Assembly (NCBI GenBank): GCA_036265615.1
Contig: DATAOT010000024.1
Span: 1 to 15,391 of the forward strand
Source: DATAFF01 sp036265615
GTDB lineage: Bacteria; Pseudomonadota; Alphaproteobacteria; Rhizobiales; Aestuariivirgaceae
Reading direction: 5' to 3'
DNA length: 15,391 nucleotides
The position numbers were made by a program, and so were the translations under genes. This document shows, one piece after another, positions 13,246 through 15,391 of this stretch; position 1 is the first letter of the stretch, and each line of letters begins with the position of its first letter. The notes under the pieces are model-generated. The model was not told where the DNA came from. It searched no databases and was given only the letters and a program-made list of their open reading frames with translations.

Positions 13246-13869
13246 GTGCCGCACGCGAAAAAACGCGCCCTTCTCGTCGTGGACGTTCAGAACGGTTTTT
13301 GCGCGAACGGCAACCTGCCGGTGCCTGGCGGCGAGGCGGTCGTGCCGGTGATCAACCGGCTGATGGCCGAAGGCGGCTACGACCTGATCGTCGCATCGCA
13401 GGACTGGCATCCGCCGGATCACAAGAGCTTCGCCTCGCAGCACCCGGGCAAGAAGCCGTTCGAAATGGGCTCGCTGCGCGGCAGGCCGCAGGTCATGTGG
13501 CCCGATCACTGCGTGCAGGGCAGCCGCGACGCCGAGCTCCATCCCGAGCTCGACCGCAACCGCATCCATCTTGTCCAACGCAAGGGCGAGGACCGGGAGA
13601 CCGACAGTTATTCGGCATTCCGCGACAATCACGCAGAGCGCACCACCGGGCTCGATGCGGAATTGAAGCGGCATGGCATCGAGCAGCTCGATGTTTGCGG
13701 CCTTGCCACCGACTATTGCGTCAAGTTCAGCGCCCTCGACGCGGTCGCCATGCTGCCAGGCGTGGAGGTGCGGGTGATCGAAAATGCCAGCCGCGGGATC
13801 ACGCCGGAGGGGGTGAAGTCGGCATTCGAGGAGCTGCGCCAGGCGGGCGTCGCCGTGGTGAGGCTCTAA
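13246..13869 (+). CDS. pncA: Nicotinamidase PncA
   Basis: A 207-residue cysteine hydrolase of the isochorismatase-like superfamily that deamidates nicotinamide to nicotinate for NAD salvage; it may also act on pyrazinamide. The triad is Asp13 (LVVDVQNGF), Lys113 (QRKGED) and Cys158 (GLATDYCVKFSALD). Metal-binding residues are Asp53 and His55 in SQDWHP and His66 in QHPG. The segment VMWPDHCVQG and the DSYSAF motif are characteristic of nicotinamidases and separate it from other isochorismatase relatives. The start is a GTG at 13246, one base after the preceding stop codon; the next in-frame ATG lies beyond the catalytic Asp, so the GTG is required. No pncB or NAD-kinase gene is in the window. 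The enzyme is cytoplasmic. Confidence 0.95.
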   Translation: MPHAKKRALLVVDVQNGFCANGNLPVPGGEAVVPVINRLMAEGGYDLIVASQDWHPPDHKSFASQHPGKKPFEMGSLRGRPQVMWPDHCVQGSRDAELHPELDRNRIHLVQRKGEDRETDSYSAFRDNHAERTTGLDAELKRHGIEQLDVCGLATDYCVKFSALDAVAMLPGVEVRVIENASRGITPEGVKSAFEELRQAGVAVVRL

Positions 13870-13933
13870 GATCCGGACCTCGTGAGAAGAGGCAGGACCG
13901 TTTGGCTGCGAGGCCGCTTGCAGAACGAGCTGG

Positions 13934-13956
13934 ATGGCCGGGTCAAGCCCGGCCAT
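13934..13956. repeat. Dispersed GGCCGGG/CCCGGCC palindrome (MAGLDPAI-type)
   Basis: ATGGCCGGG (13934-13942), loop TCAAG, CCCGGCCAT (13948-13956) form a perfect 9-bp hairpin. Its minus strand reads MAGLDPAIQL, a peptide I know from many spurious ORFs caused by this intergenic repeat in Alphaproteobacteria. It lies 65 bp after the pncA stop between convergent genes and may help end transcription, though it has no T-tract. Confidence 0.7.
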
Positions 13957-13993
13957 GAGGGATGGGAATGGCGCGGTGCTCTCAAAGGGTCCC

Positions 13994-14010
13994 GACCCTA
14001 GCGCAGGGTC
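13994..14010 (-). terminator. Weak hairpin at the end of the M48 protease gene
   Basis: GACCCT (13994-13999), loop AGCGC, AGGGTC (14005-14010) form a 6-bp stem that overlaps the TGA stop of the protease gene (14009-14011). An additional AGGGTC at 13986-13991 could pair alternatively with the same GACCCT. There is no T-run on either side, so terminator function is uncertain. Confidence 0.25.
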
Positions 14011-14941
14011 AGTTCGGCACCGGTGTTGGCACCGTTGCCCAGAATGGCGCGGCCTGCTTGTCATAGGCCGGGGTCGAGCGGATTGCGGCGCTCAGATCGA
14101 CATTGCGGAAACGGGCATAGACCGCGGCGTTGATGGCCTCGGCGCGCTTCAAGCCGGCCGGATACCCATCGAAGATGGCGAAAATCGTCTGCTTCTGGGC
14201 GTTGGTGTCGAGAAGGGCGGAGAAGCTCCTCGGCGCCTCGCGCGGGTCGTAGCCGGCCATGATCATCGTCTCGAGCCCCATGCGGTCGGCCTCCTCCTCC
14301 TGGGCGCGGGTATAGGAGTTGAAGCCGGTGCGGGCCAGCGAGGTGAGCCCGTGGCTCACCCACGGCACGCCCATGTCCTGCTCGAACACGCGCTTGCCGA
14401 AGGCCACCACGCGCTGGCTGATCTCACGACCGTTGCGGCCTTTGAGGACATGGGCCTGCGTGTTGTGGGCGAGCTCGTGGGCCAGCACCATGGCCATCTG
14501 CGCCTCGGTGTGCAGCCGGGCGACCAGGCCGGTGGTGACGAAAATATGGCCGCCACCCGAGGTGAAGGCATTGGGATTGGGACTCTCGATCAGATAGACA
14601 CGATAAAGGAAGCGGGGGGCGCGCGGATCGGCAGCCGCAAGGCGGCGAACCATTCGGGTGAGATAAGCCTCCATGGAGCGGTTGCGGCTTCGCTTCGAGC
14701 GGGCGAGCGCCTGCTTGGCGAGCTCGGTACCCACCCTGATCTGATTGTCCAGGGAGTAATCGAAGGATTTGCCGGGTTCCGTCGGCTCCTCGGCAACATT
14801 GATGGCGCCGAGGCCGGTGGCTGCGGAACCTGCCGGGACCTCTCCGTCAAGGCGATTGAGCAGCCCGGCATCCTGACAACCAACCGCCAGAATGCAGAGC
14901 ACTGCCACAAGGGCACTGCGCCGAATCAGAACGAGTTGCAT
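14009..14941 (-). CDS. M48-family zinc metalloprotease, lipoprotein
   Basis: A 310-residue predicted lipoprotein. The N-terminus RRSALVAVLCILAVGC ends in a lipobox-like AVGC with Cys22 as the lipid anchor. The protease domain carries His155-Glu156-x-x-His159 in VLAHELAHN and the third zinc ligand in the E215-x-x-A-D motif of QEEEADRMG. The segments NAFTSGGGHIFVTTGL and YDPREAPRSF are standard for BepA/LoiP-like M48 peptidases that act in the periplasm on outer-membrane proteins. There is no C-terminal TPR region as in BepA, so LoiP-like or single-domain M48 is the closer match; after about residue 270 the tail is unclassified. A GGCGGGG stretch a few bases upstream may be the ribosome site. 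The gene converges with pncA. Confidence 0.92.
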   Translation of the reverse strand: MQLVLIRRSALVAVLCILAVGCQDAGLLNRLDGEVPAGSAATGLGAINVAEEPTEPGKSFDYSLDNQIRVGTELAKQALARSKRSRNRSMEAYLTRMVRRLAAADPRAPRFLYRVYLIESPNPNAFTSGGGHIFVTTGLVARLHTEAQMAMVLAHELAHNTQAHVLKGRNGREISQRVVAFGKRVFEQDMGVPWVSHGLTSLARTGFNSYTRAQEEEADRMGLETMIMAGYDPREAPRSFSALLDTNAQKQTIFAIFDGYPAGLKRAEAINAAVYARFRNVDLSAAIRSTPAYDKQAAPFWATVPTPVPN

Positions 14942-14995
14942 GTCCCCGCCAAGCCCGCGCCTGGTCTCGTCTTGTCTGCCGCCATCCCGGCGGCA

Positions 14996-15024
14996 TGTTA
15001 AGCGGCTTCAGTTTTGCGTCGCAA
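14996..15024 (-). promoter_or_regulatory. Candidate sigma-70 promoter for the M48 protease gene
   Basis: On the minus strand TTGCGA (15019-15024) and TTAACA (14996-15001) are separated by 17 bases, giving a leader of roughly 48 bases before the ATG at 14941. The boxes match the consensus only in part. Confidence 0.35.
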
Positions 15025-15135
15025 GGTGAAATGCGGCTTTCTGCACGCCAATTGTGGGAAACTATTGAAATATAGTTGCCAATTTGTCGTAGCCCGAAGC
15101 AGGCCATTGAGAGGAAAAGCGCCATGTGAGGACTT

Positions 15136-15291
15136 TTGCCCTTGCCGCGGGTTGGTCGCCAATCCCGTTATGCGGCAGCGGAGAAGATCGCACTTGCCAA
15201 GGAGTAGTTGCAAGTGATCGCCAGCCGCTGCGCCCTGATGTGCGAGTCCTATGTTGACCTCGCGGCAGCGATCGACGAAGCCAGGCCCTGA
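15136..15291 (+). pseudogene. Possible decayed small ORF with in-frame stops
   Basis: Reading from TTG at 15136 the frame gives RQSRYAAAEKIALAKE, then TAG at 15205-15207, and continues without shift as LQVIASRCALMCESYVDLAA to TGA at 15289-15291. The composition on both sides of the TAG is protein-like and helical, which suggests one short protein broken by an amber codon. An ATG at 15124 in the same frame is followed at once by TGA. No family is recognised, and a chance open frame in GC-rich DNA is at least as likely. Confidence 0.2.
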
Positions 15292-15334
15292 TCCGGCCTC
15301 GCACAGTTTTGAACGGACCGTTCGATGACGTGAG

Positions 15335-15359
15335 TGGCGCTCCTGCGACAGGAGCGCCA
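15335..15359. terminator. Strong hairpin without T-tract
   Basis: TGGCGCTCCTG (15335-15345), loop CGA, CAGGAGCGCCA (15349-15359) form a perfect 11-bp stem. No T-run follows on either strand, so it may be a Rho-assisted terminator, the 3' end of a gene outside the window or a palindromic repeat. Confidence 0.4.
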
Positions 15360-15391
15360 TAGAGCCTCATGCAAATCATCAGGAAAAAAAG

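Larger units (their letters stand above)
14942..15391. other. 450-bp region without a convincing gene
   Basis: This end of the window is less GC-rich than the rest around 15010-15110. It holds the candidate protease promoter, a 6-bp inverted repeat AACTAT/ATAGTT (15060-15065, 15072-15077) flanked on both sides by GCCAATT-like direct repeats (near 15047 and 15078), a possibly decayed reading frame (15136-15291) and a strong hairpin (15335-15359). The last bases, ending in a run of A, show no gene start. A short plus-strand frame 15014-15217 is open but has no ribosome site or family resemblance. Confidence 0.6.

Noticed and set aside
13201..14064. Minus-strand frame containing MAGLDPAIQLV
   Set aside because: It is antisense to pncA, and the peptide is the usual product of the dispersed GGCCGGG/CCCGGCC palindrome.
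1..15391. Mobile elements, CRISPR arrays, toxin-antitoxin or defence systems
   Set aside because: No transposase, integrase, spaced repeat array, toxin-antitoxin pair or nuclease/helicase module was seen on either strand.

Overview
The window reads as chromosomal DNA of a high-GC alphaproteobacterium, most likely of the order Hyphomicrobiales (Rhizobiales). The grounds are gene families and repeats typical of that group: a DUF1127 protein, a DUF992 protein, an EF-G-like paralogue, an AatA-type aminotransferase, a PleC/DivJ-like sensor kinase, and two kinds of dispersed GC-rich palindrome. This placement is inference from family recognition, not a database match. No transposase, integrase, phage gene, CRISPR array, tRNA or rRNA was seen.

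Layout. 1-187: end of a DUF1127 gene on the plus strand, meeting a minus-strand cluster across a palindromic repeat. 316-2979 (minus): amidase, then an ECF sigma factor 17 bp later, then its membrane anti-sigma factor overlapping the sigma gene by 17 bp. 3057-3998 (plus): a ureohydrolase (agmatinase/arginase superfamily) divergent from the amidase, with an unusual metal-site residue. 4126-4524 (plus): a 65-residue secreted peptide followed by four consecutive hairpins, the last a textbook intrinsic terminator, so the 3' part could be a small RNA. 4598-7387 (minus): a secreted L,D-transpeptidase and an EF-G-like GTPase whose switch II has Ser in place of the catalytic His. 7388-7690: leader region with a possible short upstream ORF and two copies of a GC-rich repeat. 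7691-9401 (minus): aspartate-type aminotransferase followed 25 bp later by a DUF992 secreted protein. 9516-13869 (plus): FAD-dependent aromatic-type hydroxylase, PAS-containing membrane histidine kinase without a partner regulator, a two-TM small protein and nicotinamidase PncA (the last two 1 bp apart). 14009-14941 (minus): M48-family lipoprotein metalloprotease. 14942-15391: no convincing gene.

How genes may work together. The ECF sigma/anti-sigma pair forms a self-contained surface-sensing switch and may share a transcript with the amidase. The amidase and ureohydrolase, divergent with only 77 bp between their starts, could act in sequence on a guanidino-amide such as 4-guanidinobutyramide; this is a hypothesis only. 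L,D-transpeptidase and the M48 lipoprotein act in the cell envelope. PncA feeds nicotinate into NAD salvage.

Most of the window is ordinary housekeeping or accessory content. The points most worth checking are the GGDDS ureohydrolase with its amidase neighbour, the His-less EF-G paralogue with its possible leader peptide, and the multi-hairpin transcript at 4334-4524.
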